Of a stretch of 64,000 nucleotides of DNA, positions 56,701 through 64,000 are shown in pieces. Made by a program: the position numbers and the translations under genes. Within the stretch, counting starts at the first letter, position 1, and each line of letters opens with the position of its first letter. A model generated the notes under the pieces. It did not search any database. It was not told the origin of the DNA and saw only the letters and a list, made by a program, of their open reading frames with translations. The stretch covers positions 20,093,375-20,157,374 of the forward strand of contig CAIIXF020000005.1 in NCBI GenBank assembly GCA_903813345.2, in the 5' to 3' direction. The stretch is from Owenia fusiformis. Taxonomy: Eukaryota; Annelida; Polychaeta; Sabellida; Oweniidae.

Positions 56701-57734
56701 GAATAACATTCTGGAATCTGGAATTTCTCAAATAGACCCCTAGTGTATGTTAAAAAACCCCTAGAGATTTATTTATCCAACTTCAGGGACAATTGTAGAA
56801 TTGATTTTTGCATAGCCTGCCCAAACCTTATTGAATCAAAAAATTACTAATCTAGTATATTGAAATAAAAAATGTGAACTTTTGGCCCACCCAGTATGCT
56901 ATTTATAGTTTGAAATTGTAAGTAATACCCTTTCATTTAGTCATACTAAGTATACTAATATCTAAATCCTGTTGTAAAAGCGGTATGTTATGCACAGATG
57001 CAAAGATCTAGGCAAAGACACAAGATTACTGGCAAACAAACAAAAAAGCAAAAATATGTACTGTACTTATATACTTACCAATATAGATAGAAGTGCCTTT
57101 GTGCTGTAGTTGCCTATCTACAAAACTCACAGACACATTGGTAACTGGGGCTAGTGAGGCTCCAATAAGTATCTGGGCTACAACTATGATAAAAGATGTC
57201 ACTCCCTGTTCTATATGGTTGATTTGCCCCACTGAACATTCCTCTTTTGACTTAGCAGTTGAATATGAGTTGTTACTTTGATAAGAAGTGTTAACAAAGG
57301 ACGTAGCTGCAATCCCACAAAGATCTGTCTCAACCTCTTCAGTGCCCTCTGTTGGAATAGCATCTTTAACAATGATATCATCACCTGGTCCAAATATTAA
57401 ATGAGGTAGGAGAAATAGAAAACTTGAAAGGCAGAGACCTAATGCAGATCCATGCACCAGTCTAGGTATACTGCTCAGTCTGTCCGCAATCAATCCAAAC
57501 AGTATAGTCCCGGGGAAAAATCCAAAGTCATAAGCACTGATAACGAATCCTAAAGTGACGCTTTTATAGCGGAACCTCCTCTCTAGTGTTGTAAATACTG
57601 ATTGCCTGTTGGCTGTTTCAGTTCCAATTAAGAAACTTGTCAAGCAAGCAAACAGACAAAAAAGGTAGATTATCTTAGAACCTGCACACATTCCACTTAG
57701 TTTGCCAGCCATTTTGAATTTCTGTATATGTTAC
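47546..57734 (-). CDS. SLCO: Organic anion transporting polypeptide (SLCO), complete, ten coding exons
   Basis: A plasma-membrane transporter of the major-facilitator type that carries amphipathic organic anions (steroid conjugates, bile-salt-like compounds, eicosanoids). The exons (57734-57079, 54459-54373, 53563-53424, 51908-51623, 51496-51377, 51080-50885, 50691-50556, 50235-50072, 48404-48340, 47790-47546) join in phase to 2073 nt, 690 residues plus stop, the usual OATP size. Features: hydrophobic segments at about 13-30, 52-77, 86-108 and 170-192; the signature SSWIGAWWLG (about 249-258); an acidic loop 288-350; LPKYLETQF then TTASMSNMLA; a Kazal-like loop with ten cysteines 494-556; and PGPTTYGGVIDSACLVWE near the end. 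The CGERGNC..Y end recalls OATP4/5, with low confidence. An acceptor before the ATG implies an upstream non-coding exon. Introns hold many MITEs. Confidence 0.95.
48340..48404 (-). CDS. SLCO: SLCO coding exon 9 (65 nt)
   Basis: The acceptor CTTTCTTTGTAG ends at 48405; donor GTGAGT begins at 48339. A small exon with 21 residues, IVEPKYSNYGLGLLMAVQSL plus Leu, flanked by split codons (Leu in, Gly out). It matches the OATP V..+..S.ALG......L block and restores phase between exons 8 and 10. Confidence 0.93.
48733..49120. mobile_element. MITE family A cluster (copies 3, 4 and a partial 5)
   Basis: Two head-to-tail copies (48733-48903, 48914-49086) lie in the orientation opposite to copies 1 and 2. 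A third start (CCGGTGTAAAAGAAATTATG, 49083) then breaks off after ~35 bp. The last two share a single CACCGGTGTAAAAG junction. Located in SLCO intron 8. Confidence 0.8.
49490..49620. repeat. Tandem AAAAGCCGGCTTC units (three)
   Basis: TTTTTAAAAGCCGGCTTCGTGG, TTTTTAAAAGCCGGCTTCTTG and CTATAAAAGCCGGCTTTTTGG are spaced ~40 bp, each with GCCGGC as its palindromic centre. SLCO intron 8. Confidence 0.7.
49790..50020. mobile_element. Mariner-type MITE (231 bp) in SLCO intron 8
   Basis: CAAGGTGTCCAAAAGAATTG on the left and CATCTTTTGGACCACCCTG on the right are inverted, with TA on both sides (49788-49789 and 50021-50022). No coding. It ends 52 bases from the exon 8 donor side. Confidence 0.75.
50072..50235 (-). 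CDS. SLCO: SLCO coding exon 8
   Basis: Acceptor TTATATTTTCAG ends at 50236; donor GTAAGT begins at 50071. 54 residues plus two bases: YYSNCSCLHGNSSVVKGWCP, NNCTPM, and a membrane span GYIIFCFALLMIVTG. It carries the last four cysteines of the OATP extracellular loop and an N-glycosylation sequon (NCT). Confidence 0.94.
50556..50691 (-). CDS. SLCO: SLCO coding exon 7: Kazal-like domain
   Basis: Acceptor GTATTCTAG ends at 50692; donor GTACTA begins at 50555. One base completes a split Val, then 45 residues: SESLSCVANCACDVTVSPVC, VDGTTSYFSACLAGCKQ and TEVINDQQ. The spacing C…C-x-C…PVC…TYFSACLAGC is the Kazal-like signature of OATP loop 5. Confidence 0.95.
50885..51080 (-). CDS. SLCO: SLCO coding exon 6
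   Basis: Acceptor CTGTTCTAG ends at 51081; donor GTAAGT begins at 50884. 64 residues after a split Ala: ILGGGGTTLGMIVSAIIQ, EKFKLTLRQTLK, the membrane span LIVGGSVAAMCIPLIFLTF, and CHQPPLTGQIDQQG. Other AG sites upstream keep an open frame but give the wrong phase or length; this one aligns without gap to the OATP block after NMLA. Confidence 0.88.
51377..51496 (-). CDS. SLCO: SLCO coding exon 5
   Basis: Acceptor GGTTGTGCTTTAG ends at 51497; donor GTAAAA begins at 51376. 39 residues after a split Gly: LVIGNFPAVWIYGMYGSTF, then LPKYLETQFHTTASMSNMLA. The frame is open further upstream, but only this acceptor and a weaker one at CCCAG fit the phase of exon 4. This one gives the normal spacing between NPVY and LPKYLE. 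Confidence 0.87.
51623..51908 (-). CDS. SLCO: SLCO coding exon 4
   Basis: Acceptor TTTTTATGTTCAG ends at 51909; donor GTAAGA begins at 51622. 95 residues plus one base: an acidic IDKEDKEENEEIDLNNLTKN stretch, then HLNSNASSTDPKN and LQAFKKLVCNPVYI. This is the cytoplasmic loop between spans 6 and 7, ending in the OATP NPVY motif. Confidence 0.93.
53424..53563 (-). CDS. SLCO: SLCO coding exon 3: OATP signature
   Basis: Acceptor CCTGTGTTGCAG ends at 53564; donor GTACAT begins at 53423. A split Asp, then 46 residues with PGIDANHSSWIGAWWLGS and a following span TTCCLSFLLTCAYFCIP. The family signature normally reads RWxGAWWxGF; here Arg is replaced by Ser and the Phe after LG by Ser. Confidence 0.95.
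53631..54343. mobile_element. Inverted element built of CACCTGCGG / TATGNCATA units (SLCO intron 2)
   Basis: The outer ends TTAGGTATTCCGAAGTGG and CCGTTCCACTT-type inverse (…GTAATACCTAAGGCCG) are inverted. Between them the words CACCTGCGG, TATATGGCATA, TTCCGCAAGTGAGTATG and GATATTCCGC alternate in both orientations about ten times at 53690-53935 and again at 54215-54300. The middle (54030-54175) matches 10376-10575. No open frame of meaning. Confidence 0.65.
54373..54459 (-). CDS. SLCO: SLCO coding exon 2 (87 nt)
   Basis: Acceptor CCATGTTGCAG ends at 54460; donor GTAAGT begins at 54372. A split Ala, then 28 residues: CVWGSFFAGVTFGYLLGAL, YTSFYIDLS, ending in a split Asp. A membrane span of the OATP core. 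No stand-alone frame marks it; it was found from splice phase. Confidence 0.92.
54460..57078. other. SLCO intron 1 with dispersed repeats
   Basis: 54990-55140 contains a GCGGATCTAGACGGGGGCG end and a segment shared with 2880-2975. 55488-55504 and 55841-55851 are poly-C runs. 55725-55865 matches 61680-61806 (AAAGCATTTTGAAGCTCTTTT … CATTGGTTATGGGGG … CCTGGCTACGCC). 55870-56577 is a foldback element, listed separately. No exon was recognised. Confidence 0.5.
55870..56577. mobile_element. Foldback element (~708 bp) in SLCO intron 1
   Basis: Ends with GGGTATCGATATGGTGAATT and, inverted, GGTTTCGATATGGTGTACTG, each followed by GTTTCTCTTAAACCA-like words. The centre has TTTGGTTGATTTAA and TTAAATCAACCAA inverted. 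The left arm is shared with 29445-29745. Confidence 0.65.
57079..57734 (-). CDS. SLCO: SLCO coding exon 1 with short 5' UTR
   Basis: Acceptor TTTTCTATTGCAG ends at 57735; 22 nt of UTR precede the ATG at 57712; donor GTAAGT begins at 57078. 211 residues plus one base. The start, MAGKLSGMCAGSKIIYLFCL, leads into span 1; ISAYDFGFFPGTILFGLIADR is the span 2 to loop MFS-type motif. Residues 109-169 form an extracellular loop with sequons at N141 and N147. The next span ends at about 192. Confidence 0.94.
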
Positions 57735-58261
57735 CTGCAATAGAAAATGACATGTAGCTAGAGTTCTTAATAAAAGTTGTAAATTAATGATTTATTTCTA
57801 ACATTACACAATCTTAAAAGGATATCTTGGGTTGTTAGGAATCAAAAATCATTCATTAATAAATGATGCTTTAATAAACCTGTTTAATGGTTGGACTGCA
57901 TGGTAGACTGGAGTACACCGTGAAGCATATGCTTGCTGACCTGTAGTGAAAATAATAATAACGTTGGAGACCAATTATAGTTGTTGCAGGTGGTAATTGT
58001 GAAATAAAAATTAATATGACCCGACAGAAGTTCAAGGTTCAAGTTCTAAATGTATCTTCTATGTTCTAAAACAAACACAAAAATAATTTCACGTGACATA
58101 TCGATTTACTCAAAGCATATACACTGTAGCATCAAATGTAATTGAGTAGCAAATATGTACATCTACTTCAAATGATCCACAACAACATGAACAACGTTAT
58201 AAGCTTGTTAATCATCTCATCCATCCCGTCAGTTTTTGACATAATAAAAGTTGTATTTGTA

Positions 58262-58877
58262 CAGGGTGTCAAATAAATCTGTTTTCCCCCCTTAACTTTT
58301 TCATCTTTAAAATCATACTTTCCGAAGCTTATGAAAAATGCTGATCACCCTCAAAAAATCAATCATAAACTCCTCCTAATAAAATTGCTACAATCTTTCT
58401 TGTAAGGTTGTAGTTGACCTTTGATTATGTCAAAATAAGTACAATTACCAGGTATAGTGAATGAAAAAGGAAAATGACACTGCAGTGACAATGCCAACAT
58501 TGGGCGATTTCGATGTTTCTCAATATCGTTACAGTATAAAATGTGTTACATTCAGGGGAGCTTTTGAAGTAGGGGCATCTTTCATCACAAAATAGTTGAT
58601 AACAGACAAAATTAAACGTTCTTAATAATTTGTAGGGGATCATATCCTCGTAGAATTGAGGCCATCCGGGCTGCTGGGGGAGACATACAGACTATTAAAA
58701 AAGTGAAATATGAACATCACTAAAAGTAACTCTAAAAAATTTGGAATTTAACCAATCACTCTGAAATTTGGTGTGTGATCAGCAAATTGAATTCCCTTTA
58801 AAATGGTATATACCAACCCTATATTATTTGTGAATTAAAAAAGTTAAGGGGGGAGAACAGACTTATTTGACGCCCTG
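58262..58877. mobile_element. Mariner-type MITE, family D copy 2
   Basis: CAGGGTGTCAAATAAATCTG and CAGACTTATTTGACGCCCTG ends flanked by TA (58260-58261 and 58878-58879). Interior words (TGAAATTTGGTGTGTGATCA, GGGAATTTAATTT-like) match 9807-10327. It lies 500 bp 5' of SLCO exon 1. 616 bp against 521 bp in copy 1, so one copy has an indel. Confidence 0.8.
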
Positions 58878-59402
58878 TAAAATTACAAATAACGCATCTG
58901 AATATAAGTACGCAATCAAGTATACTTAACGTTGACCACATGATTGTACGCTAACCAAGTGACATGTAAATGTAATTAGAAAGTTAAAGCTCTATTAAAG
59001 AGAATGCTGTTTTTATTTTTACAAATGAAATTGTACATATTTCCCTCTGATTATCTCTTTAAAACCCTCATCGGTGCTTTTGCTCCAAATCAGTTACTTT
59101 TATCAACGCACAGAAAACAGTACGATTGTTTTTGACGCTAATACGTTGACACGATGGTTACAACAGGCGTGCTTATCTATATGTTAGACATTGCAAGTAG
59201 TTCCATTGAACAAAGACTAGTGATAATATAAATGGTTGAAAATCTAAAAAAAATATCCAACTAGATGAATCAGATTATTTACAAATACTGATTGATATCA
59301 GCTTAGATCTAGAAAAGAAAAACTGGCGAACGATGAGTTGACGCCGGTTAAAATAAAAATCCCCTCATTCTGAGGCCCAACCAATAGTATAGTTTTTATA
59401 TA

Positions 59403-60412
59403 CAGGGTGTCAGGAAAGTAAAGATACGAGTACTCTTATTTCAATAGATTTTATTGTTGTGAGGTGAAATTGCTACAGATTGTAGAATGACATTATAACA
59501 ATTTATCCTGCAACTGTCATGAGATATCGTTTCAAAATGAAAAAGTTATGGTTGTTATGGTAACAGGAGTTGGGGGTATGTGGAGCAGCGTCACAATTGT
59601 GTTTTATAATTAATTTTCCTGCTCATATCATCTTGGCACGCCATCATCTGTTCCTATTTTACATCAACTTGTGTATCACAACAACATAAGGATTAGTACT
59701 GTAATATTATTTGGTCATTTGACATTATTTGTTATCCACTGGCAGTATTATGTATTTCCCACCATTAATTAAACATTCGTGGTGCATCTTGACCGGAGAT
59801 TCAAAGATTTGACAAAACCACTGCTGTCCCTCTTTCAGATTCACGGCTGACAACATTGGCTTCCAGCCCACTCTTATACTTATCTTGAGCTTCTAACAAA
59901 TATTGCTTTCAGATACTGTATTCATTAATGTAGAAGTCAAACGTGACATTATCGGGGGAATATGGGCCATTGTACAAAAAGGTTTCATGTTTTAATGTCA
60001 AGACATTCAGTTGTAAGATTTGTTTTCTTCTGTGCATCGTGGAGGTGCATTATTGACTTTCCTATTAATCCAGGGACCTTTTTTCTAAGTTATTTCTTTG
60101 ATTGGTTAGTGACCCTACATAGTTGAGATATATCATACTATGGCAGTAAGAATACAATATTGAACGAAACAAAACATTGATAGAAAATACAATAATAAAC
60201 ATTGGTTATACTTTAGCAATTTATCAAATTGTAGCGATAGCCTGGAACTGCTCCACATACCCCCACCACTGTAACCATGACAACCATAACTTTAACACAT
60301 TCAAATCTTATGAGATGAAAGTTCGTAAATATATTGTCTGTAGCAATTTCATTACGAAAACCCCAAATTTCTTAAAATGAGAGTATTTGTATCTTTACTT
60401 TCCGGCACCCTG
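59403..60412 (-). mobile_element. Mariner-type element, family E copy 2
   Basis: CAGGGTGTCAGGAAAGTAAA and TTTACTTTCCGGCACCCTG ends, with TA on the left (59401-59402) and a mutated TG on the right. A transposase remnant on the minus strand around 59760-60065 carries YNGPYSPDNVTFDFYI then KQYLLEAQDKYKSGLEANV. It lacks the nested MITE of copy 1. Stops and frameshifts are many. Confidence 0.75.
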
Positions 60413-60546
60413 TGGCTGAATAAAGCTGAATAAAGCTTACATATATGTCACTCTTGTTTGTCTTTGATTTTTTTGGGCCAAACTTCCATTGGGGTTTGTA
60501 GAAAAAACCGGGTACCGGGTAGTAAAATACGAATATATAACATATA

Positions 60547-61623
60547 CAAGGGGCGATCCATATATTCTGATAAAAATGCTCTCATTTTGTGATTTTTTTC
60601 ACATATCCCTCTCATTTTTTCAGATTATGTAATTACACATACATGTACAATGCTAAATATTATAACTATATCTTAAATTATTAATGAGATAAGCTTGCCA
60701 TATGGTAACCTGTATTAAGGGTTGGCAGGTCAATTAAATTATAACATATAAATATCATAATAACACTTGTTATTTTAATTATTTTATATACAAAGCATGC
60801 GGAAATCATGCATTTTAAAAAAAAAAGTTTGGTATTGTTACTCCAGTTACTCGTTGTTTGTAGCTAAACAAATGTTTATACTAGAATGTGCTCACTATAA
60901 CATCACAACAAATCACAATAGCATTGTTGGACAGAATGGGCCAATTGACATTACATGCTATGAGACACACGAAAAATCAAATTGTCAGATGAGGTTAATG
61001 TGGCTGATGCAGAGTGTGACGTTAACGGATACATTAGGGAATACCATTATATTTTACTTTCTTTAAAGAATAAGTAAGAGGACACTGTCAGAGACATACA
61101 TAGACTCATTAAGTACATGGGCAAGGTGTTATATCTGCATAAAGAATCTATAGGTAGTATTGTAAAGAGGAAGACATGGTCACCGTTGAAGATAATCCAC
61201 AGTCTGGTTGCAAGAAGAGCTTGCGGACAGAGAATAACACTACGATAAATCGAGATGTTACTTATGAAAAGATAGCTATCCCACTGTATACATTATCAAA
61301 CAAGGGTAACAGGGATATGGAACAGATCAACGAATAGTTGGCAATGGCTGGAAGATGCGTTGGATCTGCTTAAAATAGGTACCGAGGAATGATTAAATTA
61401 ACATATGTATCTATTTTAGACGTTATAATTTAACTGACCTGCCTACCCTAACTTCAGGTTACCATGGCAACCTTATTTCAAAATTAATTTAAGATATAGC
61501 TAAATATTTTAGCATCATCGTATGTGTAAATACATAATCTACATCTTCTGAAAAAATGAAAGGGATATGTGAAAAAATCACAAAATTAGAGCATTTTTAT
61601 CAGAATATATGGATCGCCCCTTG
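60547..61623 (+). mobile_element. Nested Tc1-like element (1077 bp)
   Basis: CAAGGGGCGATCCATATATT is inverted at the right end (…GGATCGCCCCTTG). TA flanks both sides and inverted similarity runs ~80 bp. Around 61170-61320 the plus strand reads VEDNPQSGCKKSLRTENNTT, faintly like the linker of Tc1 paired-type DNA-binding domains (…PRSGRP…). No complete transposase. Confidence 0.65.
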
Positions 61624-61659
61624 TATCATTAGAAAACGTGTAAGATTTCTTTTGAATTT

Positions 61660-61806
61660 ACAAAAATGTATGTAACTTCCTTCAAAATTGATCGAGCTAG
61701 AAAAAGCATTTGAAGGCTCTTTTCATCTCTATCATCATGATCATATTTTCATTGGTTATGGGGGGAGGGGGTGCTATCGCACCATTGCACCCCTCCTGGC
61801 TACGCC
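61660..61806. repeat. Dispersed repeat ending CCTGGCTACGCC
   Basis: AAAAAGCATTTGAAGGCTCTTTTC … ATTGGTTATGGGGGGAGG … CTCCTGGCTACGCC matches 55725-55865. The G/C-rich GGGGCGTAGCCAGG-type end is common among hAT-type nonautonomous elements. It sits inside the 60492-61942 nest. Confidence 0.55.
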
Positions 61807-62340
61807 ATTTCTAATGATATATGTTATACTCGTATTTTTCGTTTTTTTGGGGTACCCGGTTTTTTCGACCGGGTTCCGGGTACCAATTTTGAACCCAGCA
61901 TGGAGGATTTACTACCCGGTACCCGTTTTTTTCTACAAACCCCTTCCATTGACTCCAATGCTACTAGCAAGCTTTATTTCATGATTTATCAAAAGTGTTT
62001 GGTCAAATCTGTCTAAAACTCGAATGGCACACTATTGGCGGGACTATTGGATGACCCTGTCAATGTACATATTTTGATTAAACATGAAAATATTGGTTGT
62101 CATACGATTCAAATATGCTATTAGATATAAAAGTGAGGTGCAAATCTTAAAATCCCATGAAAAAATAGAATTTGCGAGATTTCAAAGCGATTTAGAAACT
62201 CTATTGATATTACATTCACCAGTTAGCCGTACCCCGATACATAAACAATTTCGAATTTGATACTAATTTATAAAACTTTTTAACTTTGAATTTGTGGAAA
62301 TTTCGCGCGTAATTTAGCTTGCCTGATGGGAAATGATTTC

Positions 62341-62362
62341 ATCACGTGATTCTTCACGTGAC
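62341..62362 (+). promoter_or_regulatory. Two CLEAR-type E-boxes at the V-ATPase B promoter
   Basis: ATCACGTGAT (62341-62350) and TTCACGTGAC (62353-62362) lie 3 bases apart and end 14 bases before the ATG. The CLEAR consensus is GTCACGTGAC, bound by TFEB/TFE3/MITF and their invertebrate counterparts in lysosomal and V-ATPase genes. Both cores are CACGTG with the preferred T before and A after. Their position in the proximal promoter or 5' UTR is what direct regulation would predict. Confidence 0.6.
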
Positions 62363-62376
62363 TCTGAAAAATCAAT

Positions 62377-62476
62377 ATGGCGAACACGGACATCGGGAAA
62401 AGAATGAACCAAACTGAAGCTGCACTGACACATAAGCTTGCTATAGAGAGGGATTATATTTCACAACCCCGACTTA
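62377..62476 (+). CDS. ATP6V1B: V-type proton ATPase subunit B, first coding exon
   Basis: Subunit B is the non-catalytic nucleotide-binding subunit of the V1 head of the vacuolar proton pump. The exon begins ATGGCG in an AATATGGC context and encodes 33 residues, ending LAIERDYISQPRL plus one base before donor GTAAGT (62477). The next codon must start with A, which fits the invariant QPRLTYKTVSG of the family. The N-terminal lead MANTDIGKRMNQTEAALTHK is variable between species. No second exon occurs before 64000, so intron 1 is longer than 1.5 kb. The start and donor were chosen by family match. Confidence 0.85.
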
Positions 62477-64000
62477 GTAAGTACCTTTGTTCTCATTGTC
62501 AGGTTTTTGCGTTTAACTCTATACTTACCACTAAATCGAGTAGATTCTAAAATTTTGATTCCACCCGCCCACAAACGATTTCAGGTGTCCAAGTATTCTC
62601 CTCATTTCGACGTATAGTATTTATTTGTACACGTTATTTCCAGGTTATATAGAAAAGGTCCATATTTCACTGTATGTTTCACAGATCTATGTTGAAATCC
62701 AGGAACCAATGATGCCAATAAAGATGAAGTTATTGCTGTCAATTTTTTCTTGATTGTATGTTATTTTCAGTCAGCACCATCTATTCATCGTCAGTTTATC
62801 TAGGAAAAATGATTGTCATTTTCTCATGCTTAGGAGCATATAAAATAAGTAGAAGCTCATAAAAAGAAGTAATAAAATATATTTTTATAACTTTCACATT
62901 TTTCTGAATTTTCATTTGTATTGTCCCTGGGAAAAAATTGTATTGGAGTGTAATACATGTAAAAATCATATTGTCCCCAAGATAAAATTGTATTGGAGCA
63001 TATAACCTATTTTTGGTTTCCCGGTTATTTTCTATTTTTTATTTTTCAAACAATGTGCATTTATTAAGGTGAAATTAAAGTTAAGGTGCTATGGAAGTTA
63101 ACAGGAAATGACAAAACAGGAAGTGACAAAAAATTTTGCATTTTAGACATTTTTTGAACAAAGATAACAGAGTTGTGTTTTGACCTTTAGTCAATTCAAC
63201 TAGCTCCAAATACCATTTACAGGTCCAGGATCACAATGTTCATGGTCGGACTGGAATGACCCTAAACATGATGAAATAGTGACTGAAAAAATAGAAATAG
63301 TGACTGAAAATAGCTAAAAGAAGGAGGTAGGGAAGGTCACCGAACAGAATCTTTTGAATTTTTCAGGAAATGTGATTTGATTTGAAAAGCGATCTATTTT
63401 CTTTTTTATGACCGCCATTTTTGTTTAAGACAAATTTGTAAAATTTCAAAGATTGGTCCAAGGGTATTTCACTTCTTTCTGAATTCTGGAATTGAGTAAT
63501 AAATGAAGTCCTTGAAGGATGGAAGAAGATTCCTTTGCCCAGTTAGCAGCATGACACTTGTCTTCCTACTTGAATCAGAGTACCATGTGTACTTCCACCT
63601 GTTTCAGTTTTGAGTTTACTTTATACACCAAACAATTTATGAAGCATTGATGATTATAGGTGCATCTAATATTTTGGGAGTTATTTAGGATCAGAGTTAC
63701 AGATATTGCGTAGACCTTTAATTAATTTTTTTACCATAAAATGTATCTTCCCAATGGTACATGGTACTACATGTACATGTATATGTACACATGTAGTCCT
63801 TGGGCAAAAGCTACCACAAAATCTAGTTACTGTGAGATATAACAAAAATTTATAAGAGATAGCACTTAACAATAGCTTATATCAAGAGAATGTCCTTGAT
63901 ATAATAACATAATGGAGATATGACTTAAACAACCATTTATTGCACAAAGGCCTTATCAAAAACACAATGTTATATCTTTAAAAGTGTCCCAAAGAGTGAT
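62477..64000 (+). other. V-ATPase B intron 1 (partial)
   Basis: Non-coding from the GTAAGT donor to the window edge. 62915-63040 repeats the TTGTATTGGAGC / ATTGTCCCC / GGTTATTTT series seen at 25940-26110. A TACATGTACATGTATATGTACA run is at 63767-63788. No exon with the expected TYKTVSGVNGPL sequence was found. Confidence 0.6.

Larger units (their letters stand above)
60492..61942. mobile_element. TIR element with 9-bp CTTCCATTG duplication, carrying a nested Tc1-like element
   Basis: GGGTTTGTAGAAAAAACCGG is inverted at 61923-61942, with GGGTACCGGGTAGTAAA continuing in both arms. CTTCCATTG flanks both ends exactly (60483-60491 and 61943-61951). Eight of these nine could be a hAT-type duplication, nine a Mutator type. 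ATACGA[AG]TATA[TA]AACATA-like words continue the arms up to the nested insertion at 60547. Confidence 0.7.

Overview
The window is animal nuclear DNA: spliced genes with GT/AG introns, AT-rich intergenic sequence and a dense load of DNA transposons, foldback elements, tandem arrays and decayed retrotransposons. No prokaryotic operons or CRISPR arrays are present. A marine bilaterian invertebrate, probably a lophotrochozoan, is the best guess. That guess rests on an HR96/NR1J-type nuclear receptor with an ESCKA P-box and on GGACGGACAGAC-tailed dispersed repeats. The species is not determined.

Four protein-coding genes are supported, all reconstructed exon by exon with matching splice phases. 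(1) 305-5261, minus strand: the 5' part of deoxyhypusine hydroxylase (DOHH); the rest lies beyond the left edge. (2) 23361-29980, minus: an NR1J/HR96-like nuclear receptor in three coding exons (two zinc-finger exons and one long exon holding the hinge and entire ligand-binding domain). (3) 47546-57734, minus: a complete organic anion transporting polypeptide (SLCO/OATP), ten coding exons giving 690 residues with the WIGAWW signature and a Kazal-like cysteine loop. (4) 62377-62476, plus: the first coding exon of V-ATPase subunit B, with two CACGTG E-boxes of the CLEAR type directly upstream; the remainder lies beyond the right edge. The genes are unrelated in function and do not form a cluster.

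The rest is repeat landscape. 1-15 kb holds a mariner-type inverted compound element with nested insertions, a short hAT element with a perfect 8-bp target duplication, several long-TIR elements and a 410-bp palindrome. 14961-19545 is a 4.6-kb terminal-inverted-repeat element with a 5-bp target duplication, subterminal repeat arrays and a core of about 2.7 kb of tetranucleotide satellite; this is the most unusual object here. 19.5-23.3 kb is AT-rich with little structure. 24-30 kb (receptor introns) holds retroelement remnants and a tandem array. 30-40 kb contains a 422-bp foldback element between TTAA sites, a Harbinger-like TIR element and a degenerate tandem array of about 300-bp units. 40-47 kb contains long-TIR mariner derivatives, a seven-copy 162-bp satellite and LINE fragments. 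58-62 kb contains more mariner/Tc1 derivatives, including a Tc1-like element nested in another TIR element.

Assignments rest on reading the translated sequence and splice signals; no database search was possible. Transposon superfamily names are inferred from TIR and target-site features.
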